Shown one piece after another: positions 24,751 to 32,332 of a stretch of DNA of 36,147 bases. The notes below the pieces were generated by a model. That model was given only the letters and a program-made list of their open reading frames with translations. It ran no database searches and was not told the origin of the DNA. A program made the translations under genes and the position numbers. Source of the stretch: DASYTH01 sp035762905 (lineage in GTDB: Bacteria; Actinomycetota; Actinomycetes; Mycobacteriales; Pseudonocardiaceae); NCBI RefSeq assembly GCF_035762905.1, contig NZ_DASUCC010000132.1, forward strand, positions 1-36,147, given 5' to 3'. The first letter of the stretch is position 1; the number at the start of each line of letters is the position of its first letter.

Positions 24751-25175
24751 CACACGTCCTCCATGACCTCGCGCTCGTCCCAGTCGCCGGTGGTGTCCCG
24801 CTCCCGCTCGGGCACCCGGGCCTGCCGTGCCTCGCGTTCCGGCTGCTCCGGGAACCGTTGCCGGGCGTCGTCCAGCAGCAGATGGGTGCTCGGGTCCTGC
24901 GTTCCGACGATCTCGAACATGGTGCGCCGCAACAGTTCCGGGATCCGGGACTGGGCGCGCCGGAGGCAGTCCATGATCTCCTCGGCGATGTCCTCGAGCG
25001 GCTCGGGATTCCACCGCTCGCGCAGCACCAGCCCGGTGAGCAGGCCATTGGCCGAGATGGTCACCTTGACCGCGCCGTCGCCGGACGCCTCGGTGATCGA
25101 CAGCTGGGACAGGCGTTCGGTCAGTTCCTGGTAGCGCTGGGCGTTCTCGGCGATCTGCCGCTCCCAATCGGGCAT
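24750..25175 (-). CDS. YbaB/EbfC-family DNA-binding protein
   Basis: The 141-residue protein has the YbaB/EbfC fold. An N-terminal helix (about 2-25) is followed by the strand-turn VKVTISANGLLTGLVL (36-51), then helices RxxPEPLEDIAEEIMDCLRRAQ and a charged C-terminal tail. Variants with this fold commonly sit in actinobacterial type VII/Esp clusters, where they are thought to act as nucleoid- or substrate-associated accessory proteins. GGGAGG is five bases from ATG 25175. It opens a chain of overlapping genes leading to the WXG100-toxin. Confidence 0.82.
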   Translation of the reverse strand: MPDWERQIAENAQRYQELTERLSQLSITEASGDGAVKVTISANGLLTGLVLRERWNPEPLEDIAEEIMDCLRRAQSRIPELLRRTMFEIVGTQDPSTHLLLDDARQRFPEQPEREARQARVPERERDTTGDWDEREVMEDV

Positions 25176-25211
25176 CGCGCCTCCCGGGGGTCACGTCCGA
25201 GAGTGGCGGAA

Positions 25212-25814
25212 CTACCCGCCGTCACACAAGCGCCGAAGGCGCTCTTTCGGTGTCTGGCGCGGACAACTGGCGCACTTGCCCTGCCCAGGAGCCTCGTACA
25301 CCAGGCAGCACGAGGCCCGGCGCACGACGAGCCGGCCGCCCGCCTCGACATAGCGCGGCACCGGCAGCGCCGGGCCGACCGCGGCGGCGATCCGCTCGGC
25401 CAGCGCGGGCGAACCACCGGCCCACAGCACCCGGTTGGCCAGCGAGTCGGTGGCGATCGCCCACAGCGCCCGTGGCGGCGCGCCGCTCACCCCGGCGACC
25501 GCCTCGATTCCGGCGGACAGCGCCGCCGCGAGCCGCGGGCCGAACTCGCCGCGCGGCGCGGAGTCCGAACGGGCGTCGAGGATCCGGCCGTCCGGGTGCA
25601 CGAGCAGGATGATGCTCTCCAGCCCCGGGTCCACCGCGGGTCCGCCGCCGGCAAGGGCCTCGACCGGCGGACCGAGCAGCACCGAACTGGCCGAGTACCA
25701 CCACAACACGCCCAGTGCCGGCCGGCGGGCAAGCCGGTAGAACCGGCCGGCGGCGTCGATCTGCCGGCGAAGCCAGCGAGGATCGGTGATCTCCGACGCC
25801 CGCACCGGCCGCAA
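25212..25814 (-). CDS. (2Fe-2S) FhuF-like ferric-iron reductase protein
   Basis: The 200-residue protein ends with CC-x10-C-x2-C (Cys169, 170, 181, 184), the cluster signature of FhuF-type siderophore-iron reductases, followed by a basic helix. The body has LWWYSASSVLLGPP (37-50) and LWAIATDSLANRVLWA (117-132), typical of the family. The start is uncertain. TTG 25814 (MRPVRASE) is the best standard start. The frame stays open upstream to 25886 with coding-like sequence but offers no ATG, GTG or TTG. It lies 36 bases upstream of the YbaB gene and may or may not be in its operon. It is divergent from amtB. Confidence 0.75.
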   Translation of the reverse strand: MRPVRASEITDPRWLRRQIDAAGRFYRLARRPALGVLWWYSASSVLLGPPVEALAGGGPAVDPGLESIILLVHPDGRILDARSDSAPRGEFGPRLAAALSAGIEAVAGVSGAPPRALWAIATDSLANRVLWAGGSPALAERIAAAVGPALPVPRYVEAGGRLVVRRASCCLVYEAPGQGKCASCPRQTPKERLRRLCDGG

Positions 25815-25866
25815 CCTCTGCGTATCGGCCAGGTCAACGATGGTCTTGAGACTAGCCAGGAGGGGC

Positions 25867-25936
25867 GAAACGCGCTCGTAACACGGCTACCGCGACAGTT
25901 CACCCCGGCGAAACCTGGCGCGCGATCCCGTGAAAC
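25867..25936 (+). promoter_or_regulatory. GlnR-like binding array upstream of amtB
   Basis: Half sites of the GlnR type (GTNAC / GAAAC, 6-base spacers) occur on an 11-base rhythm. They are GAAAC 25867-25871, GTAAC 25878-25882, TTCAC 25899-25903 (one mismatch), GAAAC 25910-25914 and GAAAC 25932-25936. In actinobacteria GlnR activates amtB-glnK-glnD under nitrogen limitation, so control by GlnR is likely here. Confidence 0.65.
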
Positions 25937-25984
25937 AGGACTTATCGATGCTCCCCGTGCAAATCTCGCGCACGGGAGGACGTT

Positions 25985-27379
25985 GTGCTCAACTCAGGAG
26001 ATACCGCGTGGGTACTGGCCAGTGCCGCGCTGGTCATGCTCATGACACCCGGCTTGGCCTTCTTCTACGGGGGCATGGTGCGCTCCAGGAGCGTGCTGAA
26101 CATGCTCATGATGAACTTCATCGCCCTCGGGGTGGTGAGTGTTCTCTGGGTTCTCTACGGGTTCAGCCTGTCGTTCAGCAATGACGGGTTCGCCGGTCTG
26201 ATCGGAAACTTCGACTGGGCCGGGTTAACCGAGGCATCGGGCAAGCTCGCCGGCTACGCGGTGGCGGCAACCGAGAGCGCGCCGGAGATCCCGTGGCCGG
26301 GCGGCAACGCGATCCCGGTGTTCGTGTTCGCCATGTTCCAGCTGATGTTCGCGATCATCACCGGGGCCCTGATCTCCGGCGCGATCGCCGACCGGGCGAA
26401 GTTCTGGAGCTGGGTGCTGTTCCTGGTGCTGTGGTCCACGATCGTCTACTTCCCGGTCGCGCACTGGGTGTTCTCGTTCAGCGGCTTCATGGGCGCGGAC
26501 GCGGTCGGCGGCTGGATCGCCAACGACCTCAAGGCGCTGGACTTCGCCGGCGGCACCGCGGTGCACATCAACGCCGGTGCGGCCGGGTTGGCGCTCGCCC
26601 TGGTGCTCGGCCGGCGCAAGGGCTGGCCGAAGGACATCTCCCGGCCGCACAACGTGCCGTTCGTGCTGCTCGGCGCCAGCCTGCTGTGGTTCGGCTGGTA
26701 CGGCTTCAACGCCGGATCCGCGCTGGGCGCCGGCGACCTGGCCGGGGTCGCGTTCACCAACACCACCGTGGCCACCGCGGCCGCCGTGCTCGGCTGGGTC
26801 CTGGTCGAGCAGGCCAAGTTCGGCAAGCCGACCACCCTCGGCGCCGCCTCCGGTGCGATCGCCGGTCTGGTCGCCGTCACCCCGGCGTGTGGGTTCGTCA
26901 GCCCGCTCGGCGCCACCGCGATCGGCGTGATCGCCGGTGCGCTGTGCGCCCTCGCCGTGTCCCTGAAGTACCGGTTCGGGTTCGACGACTCGCTGGACGT
27001 GGTGGGCATCCACCTGGTCGGCGGTCTGGTCGGCACGCTGCTGATCGGCTTCTTCGGCACCAAGAGCGTGAACGCGCTCGGCGCCGACGGCCTGTTCTAC
27101 GGCGGCGGCCTCGGCCAACTGGGCAAGCAGGCCGTTGCCGCGGGCGCCGTGCTCGGGTACTCGTTCGTGCTTACCCTGATCATCGGTCTGCTGATCAAGT
27201 TCACGGTCGGCTTCCGGGTGGACGCCGAGGCGGAGACCACCGGCATCGACGAGGCCGAGCACAAGGAGACCGCCTACGACATCGGCGGCATCGGCGGCGG
27301 TGGCGGCGGCGCCGGCATCGCGGCCCGGCCGCCGGTCGCGACCGGAACCGCTGACGTTCTCGAGGAGACCAAGGCATGA
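25985..27379 (+). CDS. amtB: Ammonium transporter
   Basis: The 464-residue Amt/Rh channel has about 11 membrane helices. The family signature DFAGGTAVHINAG (186-198) includes the first pore histidine, His194; the second is His343 in VGIHLVGG. The C-terminal tail (about 413-464) is acidic then Gly-rich, and longer than in enteric AmtB; it should be where GlnK docks. The start is GTG 25985, with GGGAGGA at 25974-25980. The stop overlaps the glnK start (ATGA). It is the first gene of the amtB-glnK-glnD operon. Confidence 0.97.
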   Translation: MLNSGDTAWVLASAALVMLMTPGLAFFYGGMVRSRSVLNMLMMNFIALGVVSVLWVLYGFSLSFSNDGFAGLIGNFDWAGLTEASGKLAGYAVAATESAPEIPWPGGNAIPVFVFAMFQLMFAIITGALISGAIADRAKFWSWVLFLVLWSTIVYFPVAHWVFSFSGFMGADAVGGWIANDLKALDFAGGTAVHINAGAAGLALALVLGRRKGWPKDISRPHNVPFVLLGASLLWFGWYGFNAGSALGAGDLAGVAFTNTTVATAAAVLGWVLVEQAKFGKPTTLGAASGAIAGLVAVTPACGFVSPLGATAIGVIAGALCALAVSLKYRFGFDDSLDVVGIHLVGGLVGTLLIGFFGTKSVNALGADGLFYGGGLGQLGKQAVAAGAVLGYSFVLTLIIGLLIKFTVGFRVDAEAETTGIDEAEHKETAYDIGGIGGGGGGAGIAARPPVATGTADVLEETKA

Positions 27380-27714
27380 AACTCGTCACCGCAATCATCA
27401 AGCCGTTCACCCTCGACGACGTGAAGGCGGCCCTCGAACAGATCGGCGTGCTCGGCATGACGGTCAGCGAGGTGCAGGGGTACGGCCGGCAGAAGGGGCA
27501 CACCGAGGTATACCGGGGCGCCGAGTACTCCGTGGACTTCGTGCCGAAGGTCCGGGTCGAGGTGCTCGTCGACGACGTGGCCGCGGACAAGACCGTGGAC
27601 GCGATCGTGGAGACCGCCCGCACGGGCAAGATCGGGGACGGCAAGGTATGGGTGACACCGGTCGAAGCGGTGGTTCGGGTGCGCACGGGAGAGCGTGGCA
27701 CCGACGCTCTCTGA
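27376..27714 (+). CDS. glnK: PII nitrogen regulatory protein
   Basis: The 112-residue PII trimer protein senses 2-oxoglutarate and ATP/ADP and gates the ammonium channel. It has Tyr51 in the T-loop (RGAEYSVDF), the site modified by GlnD. The C-terminal signature GKIGDGKVWVTPVE also fits. In related actinobacteria the modification is adenylylation rather than uridylylation. Its start overlaps the amtB stop, and glnD follows four bases after its stop. Confidence 0.97.
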   Translation: MKLVTAIIKPFTLDDVKAALEQIGVLGMTVSEVQGYGRQKGHTEVYRGAEYSVDFVPKVRVEVLVDDVAADKTVDAIVETARTGKIGDGKVWVTPVEAVVRVRTGERGTDAL

Positions 27715-27718
27715 GCCG

Positions 27719-30094
27719 ATGAGTACGGGGGAGACGGCAGCCGATCTGGTGCTGGCCCGCGACCGCCTGCTCGGGCGGGCCGCGGGTCAGCACCGGCTCG
27801 GGCCGGAGGCGCTCCGCGAGGCACTGGCCGACCTGCACGAGTTCTGGCTCACCGCGCACGCGAGCCAGGCCGGGATCCTCAACGACACCACCGGGATCGC
27901 GCTGATCGCGGTCGGCGGGCTCGGCCGCAGGGAGCTGGTGCCCTACTCCGACCTCGACCTGCTGCTGGTGCACGAGGGTCGCCGGTCGGTCGGCGTTAAC
28001 ACGATCGAGCAGCTCGCCGAGCGCATGTGGTACCCGCTGTGGAACTCCGGGGTGGGCCTGGACCACTCGGTGCGCACCGTCGGCGAGGCGCTGGAGGTGG
28101 CCGGGCGGGACCTGCGCACCGCGCTCGGCATGCTGGACGCCCGGCACGTCGCGGGGGACCGGGAGGTCACCGAACGGCTGGCCGTGACGGCGAAGACCCA
28201 GTGGCGGACCGGGATCCGCAAGCGGCTCGGCGAACTGGCCGAGTCGGCCCAGCGGCGCTGGCGGCGCACCGGCGAGGTGGCGCACTGGGTGGAGCCGGAC
28301 CTCAAGCACGGCAAGGGTGGGCTGCGTGACCTGGCGATCTTGAACGCGCTGGCCGCCGCGCAGCTGGTGGACCGGCCGGCCGGTGAGGTGGTGGCGGCCC
28401 GGCAGCTGCTCCTGGACATCCGCACCGAGCTGCGCCGCAACGCCGGCCGGGCCCGTGACGTGCTGCGCCCCCAGGACGGTGACGAGATCGGCGCCGCGCT
28501 GGGCATCGGCGACCGGTTCACGCTGACCCGGGCGCTGTCCGGGGCCGGGCGGACCGTGGCCTACGCGCTGGACGTGGCCTTCCGGTCCACCGGCGCGGGC
28601 GTGCCGGCCCGGCGGGTGCTCGGCGTGCTGCGCCGGGCCCCGGAGCGCCGGCCGCTGGACGAGGGCGTCGTGCTGCACGGCGCGGAGGTGACGCTGGCCC
28701 GGGACGCCGAGCCGAGCCGGGATCCCGGGCTGCTGCTGCGAGTGGCCGCGGCGGCGGCGCGCACCGGCAACCCGATCGCGCCGTCCGCGCTGACCCGGCT
28801 GGGCGAGTCCGCCCCGGAGCCGAGGGCACCGTGGCCGGTCGAGGTGCGCCAGTCGCTGATCGCGCTGCTCGGCACCGGCGAGGGCCTGATCGACGTGGTC
28901 GAGGCGCTGGACCGGACCGGGCTGTGGGCGCGGCTGTTCCCGGAGTGGGGCGCGGTGCGGGACCTGCCGCCGCGCGATCCGGCGCATGTGTGGACCGTCG
29001 ACCGGCACCTGGTGGCCGCCACCGCGAACGCCGGCCGGCTGGCCACCGGGGTGTCCCGGCCGGACCTGCTGCTGCTCGGCACCGTGCTGCACGACATCGG
29101 CAAGGGCCGCGACGCCGACCATTCGGTGGTCGGCGCGGCGCTGGCCACCCAGGTGGGCCAGCGGCTCGGCCTGTCCAAGGCGGACGTGGAGACCCTGGCC
29201 GCGATGGTCCGCCACCACCTGCTGCTGCCGCATACCGCCACCCGGCGCAACATCGAGGACGAGGCCACCGTGCAGCGGGTGGTGGACACGCTGGACGGCG
29301 ACCCGGTGCTGCTCGAGCTGCTGCACGCGCTGTCCGAGGCGGACTCGCTGGCCACCGGGCCGGGGGTGTGGTCGGAGTGGAAGGCCCGGCTGATCGGCGA
29401 CCTGGTGGCCCGGTGTCGCCGGGCGATGGCCGGCGAGCCGCACCAGGGCCCGGCGCCGATCGACGCCGCGCACCGGGCGCTGGCCGAGGCGGTGGCCGGC
29501 TCCGGCCGGCCGGACGTGGTGATCGAGGGCACCGGCGCGCTGTCCACGATCACGCTGGTCGCCCCGGACCGGCCGGGGCTGCTCTCCCGCGCGACCGGGG
29601 TGCTGGCACTGCACTCGCTGCAGGTGCACGCCGCGACGCTGGCCAGCCACGCAGGCGCGGCGGTGGACGTGTTCACCGTCTCGCCGCGGTTCGGCTCGCT
29701 GCCCGACCCGGCGCTGCTGCGCGAGCACTTCACCCGGGCGATCGGCGGGACGCTGCCGCTGGCCGAGCGGCTCGCCGCCAAGGAGCGCGACTACGGCGGC
29801 CGGGCGGTCGACGGGCCCGAGCCGCGCACGCTGTGGTTCGACGACGAGGCCGGCGGGCGGAACTCCGGCGCCGTGGTGCTCGAGCTGCGCGCCGCGGACC
29901 GGATCGGGCTGCTGCACAGCGTCGCCGACGCGCTGGAACAGTGCGGCGCGGACGTGCTGTGGGCCAGGGCCAGCCAACTCGGCGGAACCGCGGTCGCCTC
30001 GTTCAGCCTGGCCCTGGTGGGCGCTGCCGGGGACACGGTGCCCGATCTGAGCTGGCGGCTGGCCATCGAGCGCGCCGTACTGGCCGCCTGCTGA
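27719..30094 (+). CDS. glnD: PII uridylyl/adenylyltransferase GlnD
   Basis: GlnD modifies and demodifies PII in response to nitrogen status. The 791-residue protein has the nucleotidyltransferase motif GGLGRRELVPYSDLDL (66-81; Asp78 and Asp80). An HD domain includes LHDIGKGRDADHS (His458-Asp459), and two C-terminal ACT domains begin near 615 (APDRPGLLSRATG) and 724 (AADRIGLLHS). The start is uncertain. ATG 27719 lies four bases after glnK without a clear ribosome-binding site. GTG 27695 lies within glnK and would add eight residues. It is the last gene of the amtB operon. Confidence 0.95.
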   Translation: MSTGETAADLVLARDRLLGRAAGQHRLGPEALREALADLHEFWLTAHASQAGILNDTTGIALIAVGGLGRRELVPYSDLDLLLVHEGRRSVGVNTIEQLAERMWYPLWNSGVGLDHSVRTVGEALEVAGRDLRTALGMLDARHVAGDREVTERLAVTAKTQWRTGIRKRLGELAESAQRRWRRTGEVAHWVEPDLKHGKGGLRDLAILNALAAAQLVDRPAGEVVAARQLLLDIRTELRRNAGRARDVLRPQDGDEIGAALGIGDRFTLTRALSGAGRTVAYALDVAFRSTGAGVPARRVLGVLRRAPERRPLDEGVVLHGAEVTLARDAEPSRDPGLLLRVAAAAARTGNPIAPSALTRLGESAPEPRAPWPVEVRQSLIALLGTGEGLIDVVEALDRTGLWARLFPEWGAVRDLPPRDPAHVWTVDRHLVAATANAGRLATGVSRPDLLLLGTVLHDIGKGRDADHSVVGAALATQVGQRLGLSKADVETLAAMVRHHLLLPHTATRRNIEDEATVQRVVDTLDGDPVLLELLHALSEADSLATGPGVWSEWKARLIGDLVARCRRAMAGEPHQGPAPIDAAHRALAEAVAGSGRPDVVIEGTGALSTITLVAPDRPGLLSRATGVLALHSLQVHAATLASHAGAAVDVFTVSPRFGSLPDPALLREHFTRAIGGTLPLAERLAAKERDYGGRAVDGPEPRTLWFDDEAGGRNSGAVVLELRAADRIGLLHSVADALEQCGADVLWARASQLGGTAVASFSLALVGAAGDTVPDLSWRLAIERAVLAAC

Positions 30095-30121
30095 CCGGTT
30101 AGGTAGTCCTACTCAACCGGT
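30094..30121. terminator. Hairpin at the end of glnD
   Basis: ACCGGTT (30094-30100) pairs with AACCGGT (30115-30121). After an A-C mismatch and a G-U pair, the inner bases GGTA-TACC also fit, making a long imperfect stem that begins on the last base of the glnD stop codon. It is a likely terminator of the amtB-glnK-glnD unit; an operator is possible given the symmetry. Confidence 0.6.
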
Positions 30122-30187
30122 TCGGGGATGTTTCCGCTCAAGTCGGGACCGCGCCCCCGGCAGGCTGTTCGGCAAGGGGGAGGCCGA

Positions 30188-30218
30188 GATGGGGCCTGTC
30201 GAGGGGTCAGGCCCCATC
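30188..30218. terminator. 11-bp inverted repeat between glnD and the amidase gene
   Basis: A perfect 11-bp stem (30188-30198 with 30208-30218) encloses a 9-nt loop, 25 bases before the amidase GTG. It may be a second terminator for the glnD operon or a control site for the amidase. A candidate leaderless -10 (CATGCT, 30231-30236) lies downstream of it. Confidence 0.55.
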
Positions 30219-30242
30219 CCGGCTTCGTGCCATGCTGGGCCG

Positions 30243-31514
30243 GTGATCGAAGACACCGCCGCCGGGGTGCGCGCCGGCCTCCTCGACCCGGTCGAGCTGA
30301 CCGAGCGGGCCCTTGACCGGGCCCGCGAGCACGCCGGGTGCAACGCCGTGACGCACCTGGACGCGGCCGGTGCCCGGCCGGCCGCGGCCGCCGCGACCGC
30401 CGGCCCGCTTGCCGGAATTCCGTTGCTGGTCAAGGAGATCATCGCGGTCCAGGGGCTGCCGCACACCTGCGGCTCGCGGGTCTTCGCCGGCCGGGTGGCC
30501 GGCGCGGACGCCGAGGTGGTGCGCCGCGCCCGGGAGGCCGGCGCGGTGATCATCGGGCTGACCCACAGCCACGAGTTCGCCTACGGCTGCACCGGAACGT
30601 CCAATGTGGCCGGTCCGTGCCGCAACCCGCACGACGCGTCCCGGATGACCGGCGGCTCCAGCGCCGGCTCGGCCGCCGCGGTGGCCGCCGGCATCGTGCC
30701 GGTGGCGCTGGGCACCGACACCGCGGGCTCGGTGCGCATCCCGGCCGCCCTGTGCGGGGTGGTCGGCGCGGTGCCGCAGCGCGGCACCCTGTCCTCCGAC
30801 GGCGTCTTCCCGCTGGCCCGGACCCTGGACCGGGTCGGCCTGCTGACCGGCTCGGTCGCCGACGCCCGCTACGTCACCGCCGTGCTCGCCGGCATCGACC
30901 TGACCGGCGACGCCCTGTCCGCGCCCCGGCTCGGCGTGCTGGCCGACCCGGACCTGCTCGACTGCGCCCCCGAGGTGGCCGACGCCTACCGCACCGCGCT
31001 CGACCGCCTCGCCGACGCCGGCGCCTTCGTCGTCGAGGTCAAGCCGCCCGACTGGCGCCTGTTCACCGAGACCGCCTTCGACCTGCAGGGGCCCGAGGCC
31101 GCCGCGGTGCACGACGAGTTGGACGCCGCCCTCGACGACTACCAGCCCGACCTCCGCGACCGGCTGCGCGACGCCGCCGCCGTCCCCGGCTGGCGTTACG
31201 TCCGCGCCCGGTCCCGGATGAGCGCGCTGACCGCCGACCTGGGCCGCATCCTGGCCACGGTGGACGCCGTGCTGCTGCCCACCGTGCCGATCCTCGCACC
31301 GCCGCTGGACGCGACCGAGGCGAGCGTGTCCGGCGGCCGCCGCCCGGTGCGCGACCTGCTGCTGCGCAACAACCGCCCGCTCAACGTCACGCCGTTCCCG
31401 GCGCTGAGCGTCCCGCTGCCCGGGTCCGGCGGGCTCCCGGTCGGCCTGCAGCTCATCGCCACCGGCGACCGGGCGGCGTTCGCCGTGGCCGAGTGGGTGG
31501 AACGCAGCCTGTAG
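30243..31514 (+). CDS. Amidase-signature family hydrolase
   Basis: The 423-residue protein hydrolyses an amide or related C-N bond with a Ser-cisSer-Lys triad. Lys64 is in LLVKEIIAV, Ser139 in MTGGSSAGSAAA, and the nucleophile Ser163 in GTDTAGSVRIPAALCG. The Ser-Ser spacing of 24 fits the family. No gatB or gatC is near, so it is a free-standing amidase rather than GatA. The substrate cannot be told; the neighbouring ammonium genes suggest nitrogen release. GTG 30243 opens the domain; a start at 30189 would run through the inverted repeat and lacks domain content. Confidence 0.87.
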   Translation: MIEDTAAGVRAGLLDPVELTERALDRAREHAGCNAVTHLDAAGARPAAAAATAGPLAGIPLLVKEIIAVQGLPHTCGSRVFAGRVAGADAEVVRRAREAGAVIIGLTHSHEFAYGCTGTSNVAGPCRNPHDASRMTGGSSAGSAAAVAAGIVPVALGTDTAGSVRIPAALCGVVGAVPQRGTLSSDGVFPLARTLDRVGLLTGSVADARYVTAVLAGIDLTGDALSAPRLGVLADPDLLDCAPEVADAYRTALDRLADAGAFVVEVKPPDWRLFTETAFDLQGPEAAAVHDELDAALDDYQPDLRDRLRDAAAVPGWRYVRARSRMSALTADLGRILATVDAVLLPTVPILAPPLDATEASVSGGRRPVRDLLLRNNRPLNVTPFPALSVPLPGSGGLPVGLQLIATGDRAAFAVAEWVERSL

Positions 31515-31526
31515 AAAACGCGGCCT

Positions 31527-32258
31527 TCAGAAGCGGTGCGCGAAGAAGATGTCGGTGCCGCGGGCGGGGGCGCCGTCCACCGGGGCCGGGTCCTCGGGCG
31601 TCGGGGCGATGCCGTCGGCGGCGACCCGGTCCAGGGCGTGCAGGCCGAGCGGGCGGACCGAGCCGAAGATCGAGAACAGCGGACGCAGCCGGGAGTCGGC
31701 GTAGACCAGGAAGAACTGGCTGCCGTTGGTGTCCGGGCCGGCGTTGGCCATGGCCAGGGTGGCCCGCGGGTAGATCTTGCGCTCCCCGGTCGGGTCGTCC
31801 GGCCACGGTGCCAGGTCGGTGGGCAGCTCGTCCTTGTACCGGTAGCCGGGCCCGCCTTCGCCGGTGCCGCTCGGGTCGCCGCACTGCAGCACCTTCAGCG
31901 TCGGGTAGGCGGTCAGCCGGTGGCAGATCGTCCGGTTGTAGAACCCGTGCCGGGTCAGGTGCAGGAAGCTCTGCACGGTGCACGGCGCCTTGGCCCGGTC
32001 CAGGGTGAGCGGGATGGGGCCGTAGTTGGTCCACAGCAGCACGTCGACCGTGCCGCGGTTGGGGGTCTTGCGGGGGTCGGGCGGCAGCCCGACCGGCCGG
32101 GCCGGCGGGTCGTCCGGGGTCGCGGTGTAGGCGCACGGCCCCGGGGTGACCCCGGTCGGTTCCGCTGCGGCGACGGGTGTGGTGGCCAGTGCGAGCCCGC
32201 TCGAGGTCAGAACCGTGGCCACCGCGATTCCGACGAGGCGAAGCGTTGTCCTCGACAC
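31527..32258 (-). CDS. Secreted cyclophilin-type peptidyl-prolyl isomerase
   Basis: The 243-residue protein has a signal peptide (1-32, ending in VAAAEP) and a cyclophilin domain. CHRLTAYPTLKVLQCGDPSG replaces the usual FHRVIPGFMIQGGDPTG, keeping the catalytic Arg and the Gln but altering the Phe/Met pair and adding cysteines. GTGEGGPGYRYKDE and NGSQFFLVY follow as normal. This variant is common in actinobacterial PpiB-like proteins. It probably acts outside the membrane in protein folding. The start is GTG 32258. It is convergent with the amidase and divergent from ffh. Confidence 0.87.
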   Translation of the reverse strand: MSRTTLRLVGIAVATVLTSSGLALATTPVAAAEPTGVTPGPCAYTATPDDPPARPVGLPPDPRKTPNRGTVDVLLWTNYGPIPLTLDRAKAPCTVQSFLHLTRHGFYNRTICHRLTAYPTLKVLQCGDPSGTGEGGPGYRYKDELPTDLAPWPDDPTGERKIYPRATLAMANAGPDTNGSQFFLVYADSRLRPLFSIFGSVRPLGLHALDRVAADGIAPTPEDPAPVDGAPARGTDIFFAHRF

Positions 32259-32318
32259 GTCCCCGCAGTCTAGGGCCGGTCCGGCACCCGGAGGCCGATC
32301 CCGTTTTCCCAGACCGGC

Positions 32319-32332
32319 TACCCTCGCTTACG
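32319..32332 (+). promoter_or_regulatory. Leaderless-type promoter of ffh
   Basis: TACCCT at 32319-32324 fits a -10 and is followed after only seven bases by the GTG start. No Shine-Dalgarno is present. The ffh transcript is therefore probably leaderless. Confidence 0.55.

Noticed and set aside
27464..29977. Minus-strand open frame opposite glnK and glnD
   Set aside because: Antisense shadow with low-complexity composition.
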